Below are positions 1-11,945 of a DNA stretch of 64,000 bases, in pieces. Positions within the stretch are counted from its first letter, which is position 1, and each line of letters opens with the position of its first letter. The position numbers were made by a program, and so were the translations under genes. The stretch is from Acanthosoma haemorrhoidale (lineage: Eukaryota; Arthropoda; Insecta; Hemiptera; Acanthosomatidae). The notes under the pieces were generated by a model, which made no database searches, was not told where the DNA came from, and worked only from the letters and a program-made list of their open reading frames with translations. The DNA lies in the NCBI GenBank assembly GCA_930367205.1, contig OV884012.1, positions 58,115,239-58,179,238 on the forward strand, written 5' to 3'.

Positions 1-700
1 CTTTTCAGTAAAACTTTTAAATTTTAATTCTGAAAAATAACAAATAGCGAAGGTGGGTGTTGAATCTTGAAACTTCCTTACATCATTATGTACCATAAAT
101 TTTCCCTGTTGTTTTCCTATTTCAAAACTAAGTACAAGCCTTTTAACATATTTAAATGATAAATATTGATTATCTAACCAGGTAGTAACGAACGTTTAAA
201 ACTAGACTATAATTCATCCACTGGACGACAACTAGTGTTCCCCTCAGGATGGGAGGCTCGGTTAAAAAAAACTGTCCTTGATGTCTGGCGCCGTCTAAAA
301 TACTGTGTTTAGGAACATTTCCTTTAAAAAATTGCAGGCTTGGTAGATATGTCCTGAATATTAAAGGAGGCATGTCAATATATCTTTCGAAACCCCAGCC
401 GGATGCTGTCTTACAATAGGATCAAATTTTATTTTTAATTTTCTTAATGTCACAAAGTAATCTATTTTTAATATTTTTTTTACTAAATCTAACGCAACGT
501 CGCAATCTCTTGGACATCACCTATATTGGGATCGATATGACTGAAAATTACTGTATAATTCTCAATAAAAAAACTATAAAAATAAATGGTGATATACAGA
601 AGCGATTAAAAAACTCCATACACTGTGGTTTTTGTATTGATTGATAACTCTATCAATTTTTGTAGAGTTTTACGAGGCCTTTCACATCTTTGTCGGTCAG

Positions 701-1129
701 TTATTCAAACAATATTTACAAACAGCCCAGAGACCTCAAGCCCACATGGTTGTCACCTCCCTCGCGTGCGAAAGAGGAAGCGGAGTCTTGGGAAGTCCCC
801 CACGCTCCTCCGTCAGCCGCGTCACTGGATAAGAGCCAGCGGAGGCTGACCAAGAGCTTTGTATAGATGTTTTAACTTTTAACCTCAAATCTAATTTATC
901 TAATCCAACCTCCTTCAAATGCATCTGTGCATAGCAGAATGAGGAGAGAACTGTCAATTCTTGTTCATTTTTCACATGTGTTAAATTCAAGGGATTAAGA
1001 AAGAAAAAAAAAACCAAGAGCATGAGAGCCACAGACACTCAGGATATGATTGGAGAAACTAACCATTGCCAGGACTCCCACTGTCACGTATGTATAGCAG
1101 GTCACTGCCGTTTTAGTCTCCGATGAGGA
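701..1129 (-). mobile_element. LINE family A 3'-UTR fragment, interrupted
   Basis: The minus strand carries the family A 3' UTR, recognised by segments shared with the copies at 19.7, 35.0 and 43.6 kb (CCCAGAGACCTC; GCGGAGTCTTGGGAAGT; GAGAGCCACAGACACTCAG on the plus strand). The RT coding part is absent and the distal 3' terminus is missing. A 155-bp poly(A)-tailed insertion splits it at 858-1012. The fragment is bounded by TCGGTCAG at 693-700 and 1130-1137. Short open frames here are not genes. Confidence 0.8.
858..1012 (+). mobile_element. Poly(A)-tailed retro-insertion nested in LINE A
   Basis: A 155-bp segment ending in an A-rich tail (AAGAAAGAAAAAAAAAA) interrupts the family A 3' UTR. 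It is flanked by an exact 9-bp direct repeat ACCAAGAGC (849-857 and 1013-1021). Other A copies read continuously across this point, so the segment is an insertion. A tail plus target duplication is the signature of LINE-machinery retrotransposition. The body has no recognisable coding. It could be a SINE, a 5'-truncated LINE 3' end or a processed transcript fragment. Confidence 0.75.
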
Positions 1130-1137
1130 TCGGTCAG

Positions 1138-2011
1138 ACAAACTACCTTTTTTTTTTTGTTAAATCACATTTTAGAGATTTCACGGCAAGTTTCCCTTAA
1201 ATTGAAAAGCTAATGATTCTTTCACGGATATCTATACTTGTACGTCAAACCACTTAAACTAATTGAATGAAAACATTGGCCTGTGTTACCTTATTGGGCA
1301 AACAAAATTACCCATAATCTAAATAATTTTAAATTTGATCAATCCATTAGTTTTTTTAACTTATTATGTTCTTATTTAATTCTGTAAAAAAAATTGTGAA
1401 ACCCTTAATATAAAGTAGTTTATGAGTATTAATAAAGCTCTCCGGAAACTTTAGAACCACTACTGTAAACAGCGTGTGACGTAAATGATTGCCAGAAACT
1501 TAAGTGAGTGTTAAGTGACAGTAGACCTCAAATGCAATAGAAAAGTTAATTTTGGCTATGGTCCAATTCCGAAAAGTGAAGGAGTAAATTTAAATTTTGT
1601 GTTTTTTTTTAAGGTTGTCACTTTTTTTTGTTTAATAGTTAATAACCGAAAAATTAATTAAGTTATATCATTTCCAATTCCGGAATCGTAAACTAGATAA
1701 AATTTTCTTTAAGAACAAGTAGAATTTTTTTTTTTCTAAAAACCTTCGAAGAGCTTGGAGTAGTTATTTTTCAAAGAACAGATTATTTTTTATAAAGGAT
1801 AGTTATTTTTCGACTCATTAAAATTTCAATTCATTTTGAAAAAGTTTTTCTTTAATAAAATACATTGTTTACAACAGTTTACGAAAGTACCTTGACGCTA
1901 AAAAATCTTCTTATTCTTTAGTTTTTGATGGGTGTACAGTCATGCGGATTAGATGGTTTTCTGAGATGTGTATGAGTAATGTATTATTTGAATAACTGAC
2001 TGAATGCTTAC
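1138..2011. other. AT-rich stretch, nothing recognised
   Basis: AT-rich DNA with homopolymer runs. I see no coding region, repeat copy or RNA gene here. It would be intron or 3' flank of the minus-strand gene if that gene extends this far. Confidence 0.4.
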
Positions 2012-2092
2012 CTTTAAATATAGTATGAATGAATAAATTGAGCAGCCGTGCTTATTAGGATATATTGTAATACTATTTAAATAAAAAATTGT
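2012..2092 (-). CDS. Candidate exon, minus-strand gene (weak)
   Basis: On the minus strand an acceptor (..TATTTATTTTATTTAG) precedes 81 nt open in phase 0 (27 codons), followed by donor AAAG|GTAAGC. Phase matches the end of the candidate exon at 2391-2476 (phase 0), so the two could join. The predicted peptide is rich in I, Y, F and L, as expected from AT-rich noncoding DNA read by chance, so I give it little weight. It is the most 3' exon candidate of the proposed gene. No family is recognised. Confidence 0.2.
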
Positions 2093-2390
2093 CTAAATAA
2101 AATAAATACTGAAGTAACTACAAGCTACATCTAAAGGGTTACTAAATATGCTTACATTTGTAAGTATTTTTAAACAATAATGTCAATAGTAGTTAGGAAT
2201 TAGTAAGTAATATAAAGAACTTAAATCATGAAGAACATACAAAAATAAAATAAATCAAAAAAAAAACCTTACGAACAATTTAATGCCTAGAACTACATCT
2301 TTATGGAACCACTTACTTTAAAACAATATAGTCTAGTAAATTAATGGGATATATCAGTATGTAAGTGTACTTTGAATAAAAATATCTTAC

Positions 2391-2476
2391 CTTTTTTAGG
2401 GTTTCTTCATTTTCTTCAAAAGCAGAAACACTTAAGTGTTTACGTGTGTATGTTTGTTCTAGTCTTTTTGAGTTCA
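2391..2476 (-). CDS. Candidate internal exon, minus-strand gene
   Basis: The 86 nt read on the minus strand as 2 nt plus 28 open codons, with donor AAAAAAG|GTAAGA and acceptor ..TTGTCTTAAGCTTGAACAG. The peptide is hydrophilic and protein-like (it includes the run RLEQTYTRKHLSVSAFEENE) and has no repeat character. Start phase fits the 6375-6411 candidate, whose terminal G completes a GTG codon. A diverged copy of this segment and its flank lies near 15.4 kb in the same orientation, with stops in the frame. That means either exon duplication followed by decay or an unrecognised dispersed repeat. The protein is unidentified. Confidence 0.42.
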
Positions 2477-2612
2477 CTGTTCAAGCTTAAGACAAGATGT
2501 TTTCATTAAGTTCCCATTTTAAAATAGTTTGATTTTTGTTTTTCAAACGGCAATTGCAAGTATTCATTAAAACTGTCATAAAAGTCGTATCACCGGTATA
2601 CATTTTTTTCAG

Positions 2613-2652
2613 AGGCACCTGCAGATCCATCGTGGCTCAAATGATGCTCTAG
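2613..2652 (+). CDS. Possible 40-nt microexon (weak)
   Basis: A strong acceptor (ACATTTTTTTCAG) is followed by 40 nt open in one phase (13 codons plus 1 nt) and a donor CTAG|GTAATT. The segment is too short to judge coding potential. Its phase does not join to the plus-strand candidate at 3057-3159, so if real it needs other partners. Confidence 0.15.
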
Positions 2653-3056
2653 GTAATTCTACTTGATGATGCTACAAATAAAAGCCCTCGTACAGCCCCT
2701 TGGAAAAACTCATTGATAAATTAATCAGTCAAACAAAATAAATATTTTGCTATAATTTCAGTAAGGCTTCAAATTAACGATCTCAAATATCTTAACTATT
2801 GAATATGTGTCGGGGGTTTTTAATACAATTATAAAAAATAATTAAAACCATTTTCGTTGCCGTATCGAACCCTTGGTTCTGCTAAGCATCACAATGGGAT
2901 TTCAGAAAAATACTGTTTCTCCAGTCTATTATTTAATTAGGCACCTACTTATGATTACAATCCCTTGGATGGGTTTGTGCTCAGATTGAAAGAAAGTGAA
3001 TTTTATTTCTGCTGAGTTAATTGAAACAGTAAGTGAAAGTTCTCATTTAATGTCAG

Positions 3057-3159
3057 CCTCACGTGAATGTTCTTACAACAAAAGAAGTTGAGGATCGCCT
3101 TGGAGGGCGCCAGCACCCTCCCGGAGACTATGTGGGACACCACACGGCCAGGGATACAG
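3057..3159 (+). CDS. Candidate GC-rich exon, strand uncertain
   Basis: A 103-nt island clearly richer in G and C than its surroundings. On the plus strand it has an acceptor (CATTTAATGTCAG), 34 open codons in phase 0, and a donor ACAG|GTAATA. The peptide includes EVEDRLGGRQHPPGDYVGHH, hydrophilic and not repeat-like. Another plus frame is also open, and the minus strand has a long open frame, so strand is not settled. No family is recognised. It is one of the better host-coding candidates outside the minus-strand exon chain. Confidence 0.35.
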
Positions 3160-6100
3160 GTAATATATTATACATGCGCCCTACCCTACAATACTCTACT
3201 ACCATCACACAATAGACCTTATGCTAATAATTCGGACGCACAGATCCTGGCGACGTATTGGTATTCGTCTCTCTATCTGTCGAGGTCAGCCGCTCATTTA
3301 GAGTATTCATTTATTCATCAGCGCCGGGGTAGCAGACCTGCTACCTACCCCCTGATTCAGAGATATTCATGAATGGGGTGTCATTGAATCCTATCTGCGC
3401 ATCACGGTTAATCGGAAAATTCAAATCATCCCCTTATATATATCTCAGGCTGAATAACTATATTAGAATATTCAGATTACAAAATATTTATACATATATG
3501 TGTGAGTTATATGCAGGCCACATGAGGGGGAAAAAAGAATAAGGGGGCTACAGGTCTGAGAGATGTAATGATTTATACTGGAAGGCTTTGAGAGGAAACT
3601 TGAATTGTCCCTATGGCTTGTCTATGCTACTTAGTTGTTTAATATATGTCATGACGTCCCGATTATGACAACTGATTTAAGTCTGAAGAAATCAGCAACA
3701 AGGTAAATTCTAATCGTCAATTATTGTTTAAATGAAAATATTGTGGGCTTATCCATTCTTCTCGGATCAACTGGTCCACTGACTGCATTATACGATTAGG
3801 TAAGCGATTCCAGTTAATCTCTATTTCACAACCTGTATTTCCATGTTGCTTTGAATGGCATATCAAAACACGTATCCTGTCCTTAAAATGGACAAATGCC
3901 TCAATGTATCTCATGTTAAATTCAATGAACATATTATTATTTTCATCCAAGATTAAAAAGAATCAATCCAAAAATGAATTAAAAAGTAATTAAGATGATA
4001 TACATAACTCCGCATGTTCGTCGATATGCTTGATTACACATTTATGTCTGTTTCAATGTTATTTACTTTTTTGATTAATTAAAAACGTGTAAAAAAAATT
4101 AATCGTACAGCGCACATAAAATAAGATATAGTAAATAGCAAAGTACAGACCATCTGTTTTATAAGAAACATATTGTTGGAGCACCAGGGTAGAAGTCTCA
4201 ACTGACCTGGAGAAATCGCTTCACAGCCGAAGTCTCCTCAGTTGTGCTTCTAAAGGGTTTGCTAGGTTTGATCCTCGTTTCGGCCATTGTCGGATGGCAG
4301 GGAAAGAGAGGAGAAGTTAATTATTAATTTCACTTTGAGTTGGCTCTCTCAAAAGAAGCATTTTCGTGTAATGCCTTTGTTTATGGATGATGATGAACAC
4401 GGATAACCTGCAGAAAGCCTTCTGTTTTCAACACAATTATAATGTATTTATGTGCGCTCATTACTGTTCATTGCCAATTGCCCACAAAGTGTACCTGTGC
4501 CATTTACAATATTAGTGCTTATAGGGAAAACCAGAAATGTATATCCTTATTGTATCAAAACCATGATACCTATTCCCATTGCATTCCCGTTCTCCCGACG
4601 AAGCTTAATAACTCATTTTGAAAACTGGGTAAATTGCAATTCTCGTTAAGCACCTGAAGATGGTGGTTTATATCATGAAAAAAATTGCGCTTTGTGTAAT
4701 TAAATATAGACAAACATGACTGTGTTTTATTATTTGTGAACAGCGATCAAGAGAATTTTTTTTACTGATGTTTCTGCGTTAGCTTTTTGGCAGTTTAATC
4801 GGATTTTTGCAGTATTACGTTGTGAGTGTTGTGCCGTACCGCTAGAAATTTCTAATGAGTATAATTTTATTAGCATTGTAATGTACTCGCTAACTATTAA
4901 ATAGTGAGTGTGTGAAACTCATAGTTAATTTCGGGAGTTTCTAAGAATTCGAAGGGATTGGCCTTTCCGTGGTTAGGAATATTTCTAAGGAGCCCAGGTA
5001 GTGAGCGAAACTAGGTAACCGTAAAGTCTGACAAGATGATCCACCTGTGTGCACCCAAATGTAAGAGACGTTTCAGGTCAAAAACTACAAAATATTTGCG
5101 TAATGTCTGCAAAATGTCTTTGGCCGGCTGAGCTCTAAAAGAGGAAAGTACCTGCTAAAGCTTGGGTCAGGTGTGACTCCTTTCAATTTTTTTTTGCAGA
5201 GGACTCGGGCTGGTAAAGTATCTCCATACACTCCGGTAACCTTCAATGGCCCAACATCGGCGGAATCCTTCCTAGAACTCCCCCCTCTTAGATTTCGGCT
5301 CTTTCATCTCTTTTAAGATATCTTCCCTGACAACGGTAAAAAAAAAATAGAACAGTTACTTCTTTTTTATTAATTCTCTAATAAAACTATTGCATACAAA
5401 ACGTTCTAAATGAAACTCCGTCTAACGGTTTAATTCCTAGTGGGTTTCGATATAGATATAGTAAATAATTTTCTCTTCCCAGAAGTTTTTTATTTCTAAT
5501 TCACAAGCGCTATTTTTTTTTTCTAATTTCTAATTTGAGGAGTTTATACTGTGCTCAGAATGTTTCTAATGATAGAGATGTCTGATTCTCTATTCTTTTT
5601 AAGTGAGGTTCCGCATAAGTACTACACATGAGCACACACATGTACATATTTATTTCCTGCTCGGCTTGACAGCCATAAATAAATACAACAGATAACATGT
5701 AAATTATACAGAACAGAATGGGGAATGGTCTCATTAAGAGACAGCCCTAGCTAATAAAAATTCGTAACAATAGCTTTCATGTTCAAATTTAGTTAATTCC
5801 TATATAATAATATATAATATTGTTTTTAAATATTAGCATAATTAAAATCATAGATACTGATTTATATAATGATAAATAATAGTAGTTAGATAATGATAAA
5901 TTTACTAATTATATAACAGAAAGAAACAAAAAAAAAAATTTCGAAGTCTTCTCTCCTTTTTATTTTACAGCAGGATGTCTTGTAGGAATCATGGTTTCAA
6001 ACTTGATGAAGACGGAGTTCCGATATTATATATCATTACTCCTTCAACCTATTGCAGTTTGACATAGTACTTCATGAATTTAACTTGGATGAAATCTTCT

Positions 6101-6374
6101 ATTGTCTCTACTCATAAGTCCTGGTGTAATTATTTCGTCGGTAGTTTGCGTAATCTACCCACGTATGTTTATTAATAACTATAAAACTGAAATAAAATTC
6201 AGAATGTGTAGCGCTATTAGTAACTAACTTAAACTTATTTATCGTTACCATCTAACCTTAGGAAAGAGCTTAGAACGTAAAGTTCAAAGTACCAGCTGCG
6301 CGGAATCTTTAAGTAAAACTGTTTGATCGATTGGGTAATTTAAAAGGCCGCAATAATAGTGCATGCGGGCATAC
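3160..6374. other. Mostly featureless AT-rich stretch
   Basis: I find no transposon copy and no convincing gene. A strong acceptor (TTTTTTTTTGCAG, ending 5199) is followed by a plus-strand frame open for 39 codons to a stop, which is too little evidence for an exon. A somewhat GC-richer stretch at 3220-3360 carries an uninterrupted frame of no known family. Confidence 0.35.
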
Positions 6375-6411
6375 CTAAAGAATGCTCCATATGCTTTCGC
6401 ATGAAGCCTCT
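6375..6411 (-). CDS. Candidate short exon, minus-strand gene
   Basis: The acceptor is excellent on the minus strand (TTTGTATTTTTTTTCTTTCAG), followed by 37 nt and donor TTTAG|GTATGC. In phase 0 it gives 12 codons plus G. That matches the phase-0 end of the 22527-22723 exon upstream and the 2-nt start of the 2391-2476 exon downstream. A second phase is also open and continues past the donor to a stop near 6280, so this could instead be a terminal exon in another frame. Length is too short to judge on its own. Confidence 0.3.
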
Positions 6412-7622
6412 CTGAAAGAAAAAAAATACAAAGAGTTTAGGAATAAAAATAGATTCTCAGAACCAAAATAATTTAAATATAAATGATCTGAACGGCGTAT
6501 ATTACTTGTACATCGATATTATTATATCGAGATTAACAAAGATGTATTATATTTGTGAAAGGGCACTAACGATAATTAGAACTATCAGTTTCCAGTGCCG
6601 GTCATTACGAATTAGTATACTATAACTCTGCTTTGGGTAAAGTTCACCAGTGCAGCTCCCTCTGTTAGCCAACAGCCAAACCTCTAGCAGCACAACATTA
6701 AACATCAGCCCTACCTGTTACGTGTAGAACTTATATGCATTTTAATACATGTACAGAATACATTATTTTTACTTATGGTGTCAATTGACTTAATAGATAA
6801 ATATATAAATCTACTTTTGATGCATCCTTTTGCACAGGAAATATTGTAATCACATTTATATTTTATAGTGGACTATGTGTTTTGGGAGGGAGACAAGGAA
6901 GTAAAAGTCGTCATAAAAATCCCCACAAAGAGTCCTGCGCATGCGTAGACAGTGTAAGTCAAAATATTTGTATTATAGAGCGTGGGTTCCAAGGTAGTCG
7001 TTTATCAAGTATCAGTCCAAGGTATTTAACTATCTCTGCTTAATGTTGAGGATGATTAGCCCACAGCAAAGAGTGAATGTTACACAGAATGCTTTTCGTA
7101 ATGTAGGATTTTTTTATTTTATGCTGTGCATGATTTAAAAAAAATCAAGGTCAAAAGATATTTATGAGCATTCCTGTTTATTTGAGTATGAGAAGAGACT
7201 TTTCAAAGGGTTATATTTTTATTAGGGGTTATGTGGGAGCTTTATAATGTTCTTATGGACTCTAGGCTCTATGAAAGGTTGATTATAAACAGATTACCAA
7301 TATTTATGGCTAGAGTGGGAATGCTGTACAAGGCTCCTGGATCAACGCAATGAACGCAATAAAGCATACATGAGCAAGGAGACAACTGTCAAAGGGAAGA
7401 ACTTTCCATTATTATAAGTCTACATAATTTTAATTGAAAAATATGATTACTGATCAATAGAATCATAACGTCTTTGCCAATTTCAGTGATAACTTTTCTT
7501 TTGTGTTAGTTATAAATAAATTACCGGGGTTTACAACAATCGGCCAACCCGAGAGTCCGAGAGATCCGACGCACAGTACATCGAACAATGGACAAAGCTC
7601 CAAAAATCAACTGTTTTTTTAG
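6412..7622. other. Intron-like AT-rich stretch
   Basis: No coding or repeat feature recognised. It is part of the roughly 16-kb intron implied if exons 22527-22723 and 6375-6411 are adjacent. Confidence 0.35.
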
Positions 7623-7706
7623 TCCATTTGAATGATTCAGACTTCAGTCTGGTATTAGTCAAAAGTGTAGTAAACAACTATCAACATTATCTTCTGGAAT
7701 TGGAAG
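7623..7706 (+). CDS. Candidate plus-strand exon
   Basis: A pyrimidine-rich acceptor (ATCAACTGTTTTTTTAG) and a consensus donor (GGAAG|GTAAGT) enclose 84 nt that read as 2 nt, 27 open codons and 1 nt. The peptide contains LNDSDFSLVLVKSVVNNY, plausibly protein-like. Open frames of this length occur by chance in AT-rich DNA, so the splice consensus carries most of the weight. It does not phase-join to the other plus-strand candidates directly. No family recognised. Confidence 0.27.
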
Positions 7707-10602
7707 GTAAGTAGAATCAATTTCGTTTGAGTACAGTTTTTCAGTCCCATAACGCCACATTTTAATGGTGTATGGTTTCGTAAATCAGAATAGACCCTTC
7801 AACTAGTGGTAATTCTTACAATTGTTTTATGATAGTATTACTAATTTATTACAGTGCCATGATTTTTTAATCATTTATTTTTAAAAAAATCATTTTTAAT
7901 ATGTAACATTTTATTTCAAATATACACCCAAATCGTTTGTCTTCACATTAAAAATGATATTTCTCAAAAAAGGTAAAAAAAGGTTGGAATCTATGAGTAA
8001 AATTGTTTGTTGCGTTGGCCTGTGCAAGATTCTTTAGAAAACCTATTTGAAACTTTAGTGAGAGTGATTTTTTTAACATTAAGGCAATGGGGATGTCTTC
8101 TGGCTAAGGCGAGTCACTCTATCCAGTAAGTGACAAGAATGAGAAGATTTTACACTTAATAGTGGACTATTTTAAATTAGTTGGGTGCTCTAATGTGGTT
8201 CGAACCCTCATTGAAAAGTTTTTGGTATGTCGATGTAAGAAATCGATGGGAGAACAGAACTGTCATACGATGAATTTAACATTTATCATTATCAACATAA
8301 GAATTGTCTTGATGTGCCTCTCGTTTTGACGGATTGCATAGTTGAAAACTTGGGAGCCGAATCATCTGGACCCTCCAAGAAAACTTGTGGATGCCCAAAA
8401 AATATTTCAAAGAATGTTCCACAAACATAAAAAAAAAAAAGCGGGTAGAGCACCGGAGGAAGCAGTCTCGTCTAGGCTGAGTTTATTTGTATTTATTGTA
8501 TTTATTTATCTAGTTTTTAATGTTATTCTTACAAAGTACCTAATATTTTTATTTTTACAGGCATATTGCTTGCATCTTCATTTAAAATTTTAAATATTGT
8601 AAAATTTACTTAAATTGTTAATTGTAAATTTAATCGTAAATAGATTCATTTGAAATAAAACAAGAATTTAATTTATTTCTTCAATTTAAATCAGGATTTT
8701 AATTATTATCAATTAATTAAATTTAATTTGGTTCATCTCAGTAATTTTCAACCGTTTTGCTTTCATATTAAAAAAAAAAATGACTTAATTTATTTGGATA
8801 TTTATGTTATATAAATTATGGATTTTAATAATTTTAGAAGCAAATTTAACACCTTTTTATCATCTACTGGCATTATAAAACAATTGGAATTGTAAATTTC
8901 CCATTTTAAACATGTTTCACGAATTGTACAGTTTAAGTAACTTTCCTAATAATTGGATGAAATAAATAATTGTTGAAAATCTTAAAAAAAACTGACATTG
9001 GCTGTAAAATCTTTTCTTCGCAAGGTCAAGGATAACACTGATTGACTGAGGCTTCAGTGGTTTCCGGTCCATCCATAAACTGCGCACTCTAAAGCGACCT
9101 AATTCATTCATTCCCTTTTCTAAATCCACTCTGCAGTGGGTGTTTTGGTACTTTTAAACCTACAGACCCATGGAACAGTGATCTCGTGTTTGGCATAAAA
9201 CTACAATGTTTGGCATAATACTATACGAGCTGTCCAATCAATTATACTGCATACTTTGGTACGTATTGAATAAGACATTTTACAAGGACTTATAAAAGCC
9301 ATACATTGACGAAGTAATCATGGCCAAATTCTTCAAATTTCTCATGAACCTGTATGTACACGCAAACCACCCCAGACAAAAAATGATTGACAATTTCATT
9401 CATAATTTGTTCCAAATCGTACTGTTATTTGTCTTATTTTTATAAATTAATCTAAAATATTAATTCGTTTTATCATATACATTAGTCCGTCTGGCCATCA
9501 ATACCATGTCGGTTATTCTTAACGTACACAAGTTCCCGAATAAACTTATTTTTTTCATCGCATATGTCTACCACGTCATAAATTAAAATTATCCCGATTC
9601 AGATTCAACTCTCTTTATTAGTAATGTTTTTTTTTTATTTCATCGCCACCACCGTTTAAGTAGCGAATGTGAAAAAACGTAAAAGTATCGAATATTTTTT
9701 ATTCCTTTCATTAATTTACCAAAAGCATTTTTGGAAAATGAAATCTTATAATCACAAATTTAGGGCTCAGAGAAATAAAACGGGGCAGATATAAAAAAAT
9801 TATTCACAATCGGGAAGTTGAAAGTAAAACGTAAAAAGTTCTCTCCTGAAAAGTCATTCTTTACTTAAATGTGGTGGTGGCAATTTAGATTATATTTATT
9901 TAACAACACTTGAGTAACAACGAATATTAACAAAGACCTTCTGTTTTTAAATTTCTAGACAGTATCCAATTTTCCTGAAGGAGATCAGGGTACATTCATT
10001 GAATTTTGAATTGCTTCGTCATTCTCTAGTAGTATGTTTGTTTATCGATCTGTTTTGAACTTACAACCCTCAGCAATGATGTAAGTTGGTCTATAGAGGT
10101 TGAGAAGAAGGTTCATGTGGGTCAGCCTCGTGTATCTTATTAACAAATATAAGATTTCTTTGGCGTTATTCTATTCGGTGATCATCATGTTCTGTTTTCA
10201 TCCTCGATTGCTGATACTTCACTACTCTCCTTAGAGATATAGAGGGCAGCTTGGACGGATAGTGACTCTGCCAATATACATTGTGTTACCAGCCAGCCTC
10301 AGTTCTTATTTTCACGCGCCTGAGATTGACATCTTACTATTGAAAGCGCTGAAGTAGATAGACAGGGTTCGCGTTCTCGGGTTAAGATAGTTTTGTTGAT
10401 GGTTTATAGATTTTCGTTTATGAGGTATTTGGTCCATCGATTCTTAACGCTGTTTATTGAGCTGACTCAGAAAAGAACAGTGCTTCGATATAAATTAATG
10501 CCTTTCCAAAATTGTGAAGACGCTGTTAGTTGCTGGCAGTTCATATTTGATAAAATATCATGACTTTACGTCCATATTAAATGTTATTATACCTTTCCTC
10601 AG
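7707..10602. other. AT-rich stretch, nothing recognised
   Basis: No LINE or LTR copy, RNA gene or convincing exon. One minus-strand segment after a good acceptor (TTTTATTTCTCTGAG near 9774) is open for 15 codons to a weak donor near 9718, and I do not call it. Confidence 0.35.
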
Positions 10603-10667
10603 ATGTCAAATTTATCATCCGAACCTCTGCTATATATCAAGATTGACACGGGACTCTACAAAGGCAA
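10603..10667 (+). CDS. Candidate plus-strand exon (weak)
   Basis: A strong acceptor (TATTATACCTTTCCTCAG) and donor (GGCAA|GTAAGT) enclose 65 nt. Two phases are open: phase 0 beginning ATG (21 codons plus 2 nt) and a second one. With two of three phases open, coding evidence is poor and rests on the splice signals. No phase-compatible partner exon was found nearby. Confidence 0.2.
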
Positions 10668-10739
10668 GTAAGTACGCAATAGGTTATAGTTGTGTAGTAC
10701 AGTAGACTTCAGGGTTGTTAGACGGCCTGTTACTGTTTA

Positions 10740-11035
10740 CAATAATGACGTCACACCTTAGGAAAGAGCGCTGACCAGGCGATCAAGGTAAACGCCCTAG
10801 CTTACACAGAGCACGGACTGGGGCTGTCTTACTCATGCGTAGTACGGACGGGGGTGGAGGATCGGCAGTGGGTCAGTGGCGTACTCTTGCGTAACCTAGC
10901 TCTGGCTTGTTTCATAAGTCACCCAGGGTCGGCAGGGCTACGCCCTGTCCGGGTGCATCTCGCCCGCCGGGCCCCACTCCCCGGCCGGCCAGATCTGCTC
11001 ATTGCCTGCCAAAGGTTAAACCGATAAAGGCTACT
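10740..11035. other. GC-rich island, unassigned
   Basis: This stretch is markedly GC-rich for the window, with a CRE-like TGACGTCA near 10747 and CCGGCC-rich sequence near 10945-10995. No long credible frame, LINE match or RNA gene is visible. It could be a CpG-type promoter or first exon, or an unrecognised repeat. Neither is shown. Confidence 0.25.
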
Positions 11036-11537
11036 ATTTTCTCCTCTAATGGGCTTCTACTTTCGGACAATAAACAAACTCAATTTCAATAGCTCTTTTA
11101 GAATGACTACCGCTTAAGAAATTCCATTTTGGACCAGTAGTCTGTTTCAATATGTAATTTATATATTAGGTAACCTTTGTTGTCGTGATGCCCCAGTTTA
11201 AGCTGATGGGGATTTGCAATATACTGTAAACAGCTATTGCTAACCGATCCCAACATCTTCACGACCGTGGAATTTATGTGATTATCTATATAATGTGATA
11301 TTACTATATAAATGTGAGGTATTATAGTTAATCCATGAATTAGGAACCTCGAAATTTTCAGGGTTCAGTTGGTTTTTATTTTTCCTATAACCTTTATGTT
11401 GTCATCTGTGCATCTGACCAAGCCTGTCAAAATATAGTTCCATTTATCTTCATAACAGTATATGTCACTGATTAATTAATTAGTTAGCATCAAAACAAAA
11501 TGATATGTTTAATATGTATAATTTTGAGCACTTCGAA

Positions 11538-11657
11538 TTAAAGATATAGGAGTCCTTTATTTTTCGTTTTTAACGACGAAAAGTCGTTAATAATGTCATT
11601 GATGGCTAGTGTTATCTTAGATGGATGAAAAGAGTACCATTTGATGTCCAGATGATG
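11538..11657 (-). CDS. Candidate terminal exon (weak)
   Basis: A good minus-strand acceptor (GGTCGGTTTAATTTTCAG) leads into 39 open codons in phase 0, ending at TAA. Phase 0 matches the end of exon 22527-22723, so it could be an alternative 3' end of the same gene. A perfect inverted repeat (TTAACGAC/GTCGTTAA) lies within it. Chance openness cannot be excluded. Confidence 0.2.
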   Translation of the reverse strand, partial: HHLDIKWYSFHPSKITLAINDIINDFSSLKTKNKGLLYL

Positions 11658-11864
11658 CTGAAAATTAAACCGACCTCATAAGCGAATAATGAAGGGTCGA
11701 TAATAAATTGATCAGTAGCAAAATAATCAATATATTTCATATCTTATTGAGTAGGAAATCAAATGAACAAATCCGACGTCTTTATTATATATGTTGGGGC
11801 TAAAGTGAAATCTAATTTCGTAAAGCCTTAAAAAGTTACATTAATATTCCAAAGAAAACATGTT

Positions 11865-11945
11865 TAGGCAGGATCGGGGCTGCAGCCTAGGACATCTTAC
11901 ATGTCTATTCAGAACATATACCAATTGAGCTAGCCTGAACGAGTA
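11865..11945 (-). other. tRNA-like or SINE-head sequence, degenerate
   Basis: On the minus strand the motif TAGCTCAATTGGTA is a perfect A-box and D-arm start. About 45 nt later a GATCCTG stretch resembles a decayed B-box. The 5' TTCAGGC can pair with 3' GCCTAAA at 6 of 7 positions. The D-stem partner and a proper T-loop are missing and the anticodon arm is irregular. It is therefore not a functional tRNA. A tRNA pseudogene or a tRNA-derived SINE head are the likely explanations. Confidence 0.3.

Noticed and set aside
170..373. 67-codon minus-strand ORF as an exon
   Set aside because: The peptide is protein-like in part, but I found no acceptor-donor pair, no motif and no second copy.
625..1038. 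Short open frames on both strands as genes
   Set aside because: They lie in the LINE A 3' UTR and its nested insertion.
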